Shown here in pieces: positions 63,652 to 64,000 of a stretch of DNA of 64,000 nt. Within the stretch, counting starts at the first letter, position 1; each line of letters begins with the position of its first letter. A program made the translations under genes and the position numbers. Under the pieces are notes generated by a model. That model ran no database searches. It saw only the letters and a list, made by a program, of their open reading frames with translations, and was not told where the DNA came from. Source of the stretch: Cafeteria roenbergensis (lineage: Eukaryota; Sar; Bigyra; Bicosoecida; Cafeteriaceae); the NCBI GenBank assembly GCA_008330645.1, contig VLTN01000001.1, forward strand, positions 1,426,001 through 1,490,000, in the 5' to 3' direction.

Positions 63652-64000
63652 CTAGAGGAAGAACAGCGCCTCGTCGTGCCGGCCACCAAGGTAGAGCTCC
63701 GCGTCTTCGGGAGCAGGGCCCAGCGGGTCCACACTTGACCCTGCAGCGGCGTCGGTGTTCGGCACCACCACCACGGGGCAGGCCGGGTCGGTGGCGCAGC
63801 AGCCCAGGCAGGAGCACACCCAGTCGGCCGACCCGCTCTCCAGCGAGCCCTTCGCACCGTCAGCCTTTTTGGAAACGAACTTGCACTTTTCGGTGAAGGA
63901 CTTGTGCTTCGGGAGGGCGTCCTTGCAATCGGAGTTGGCGTTCGTAAAGGCTTTGCAGTCGGCCTTGCTCGGGTACTGGTCCTCGTCCTTGTGCTCCGCG
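63652..64000 (-). CDS. Cys-rich protein, C-terminal part, cut by the window edge
   Basis: The last 115 residues of a gene entering from the right, read from 63999 down to the TAG at 63654-63652. The sequence holds eleven or so Cys/charged repeats in the style of DCKAFTNANSDCKDAL ... EKCKFVSKKADG, then DWVCSCLGCCATDPACPVVVV, and an acidic end, ELYLGGRHDEALFFL. The Cys spacing (CxC-x2-CC-x5-C) suggests a disulfide-rich extracellular or metal-binding domain; I do not recognise the family. Codon use and the absence of stops across the whole stretch support coding. The rest of the gene, including the start, lies outside. Confidence 0.6.
   Translation of the reverse strand, partial: AEHKDEDQYPSKADCKAFTNANSDCKDALPKHKSFTEKCKFVSKKADGAKGSLESGSADWVCSCLGCCATDPACPVVVVPNTDAAAGSSVDPLGPAPEDAELYLGGRHDEALFFL

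Noticed and set aside
1-64000. Mobile elements, viral fossils, tRNA and rRNA genes
   Set aside because: I saw no transposase, integrase, reverse transcriptase or capsid-like protein, no long terminal or inverted repeats, and no tRNA B-box in a foldable context. A dedicated scan could still find degraded pieces.

Overview
The window is GC-rich (well above 60% by eye) nuclear DNA of a eukaryote. Genes lie on both strands, most are split by short GT-AG introns, and the products are eukaryote-specific: an RFC clamp-loader subunit, cytosolic glycyl-tRNA synthetase, RRS1, TRAPPC8, VAC14, an EBP-type sterol isomerase, alkylglycerol monooxygenase, IFT140 and TMEM17. IFT140 and TMEM17 imply a flagellated cell. 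The GC content, compact layout and a giant receptor built from bacterial-type amino-acid-binding domains suggest a free-living protist, for example a stramenopile such as a bicosoecid or pelagophyte, or a haptophyte. The sequence alone does not settle which. I modelled 35 introns from protein homology and phase. 29 donors read GTGAG and 34 acceptors read CGCAG.

Layout from the left: a small membrane protein (-); L-asparaginase (-, six exons); a 2,655-residue receptor with three periplasmic-binding-protein domains, a Cys-rich stalk and about nine membrane segments (+); VAC14 (+) converging on TRAPPC8 (-); then a 2,580-residue repeat protein (+) that diverges from TRAPPC8; a low-complexity polyQ protein (+); RFC2, GARS and RRS1 in a row (-); a small secreted ependymin/LolA-like protein (+); AKTIP-like UEV and EBP (-); IFT140 (+) diverging from EBP; a tandem pair of AGMO genes (-) with signs of gene conversion; a tandem pair of four-TM proteins of an unrecognised family (+); a coiled-coil/ankyrin protein (+) converging on TMEM17 (-); and a Cys-rich gene cut by the right edge (-).

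Intergenic gaps range from 61 bp to about 1.2 kb. Several genes share short divergent promoter regions (RRS1/ependymin-like 240 bp, EBP/IFT140 237 bp, TRAPPC8/23749 gene 436 bp). Four introns and one coding exon carry short tandem repeats. I saw no mobile element, viral fossil, tRNA, rRNA or CRISPR array. Functionally this is a housekeeping neighbourhood: translation and ribosome assembly, replication, lipid and sterol metabolism, endosomal/Golgi traffic and cilium building, plus one large sensory-type receptor and a few unrecognised proteins.
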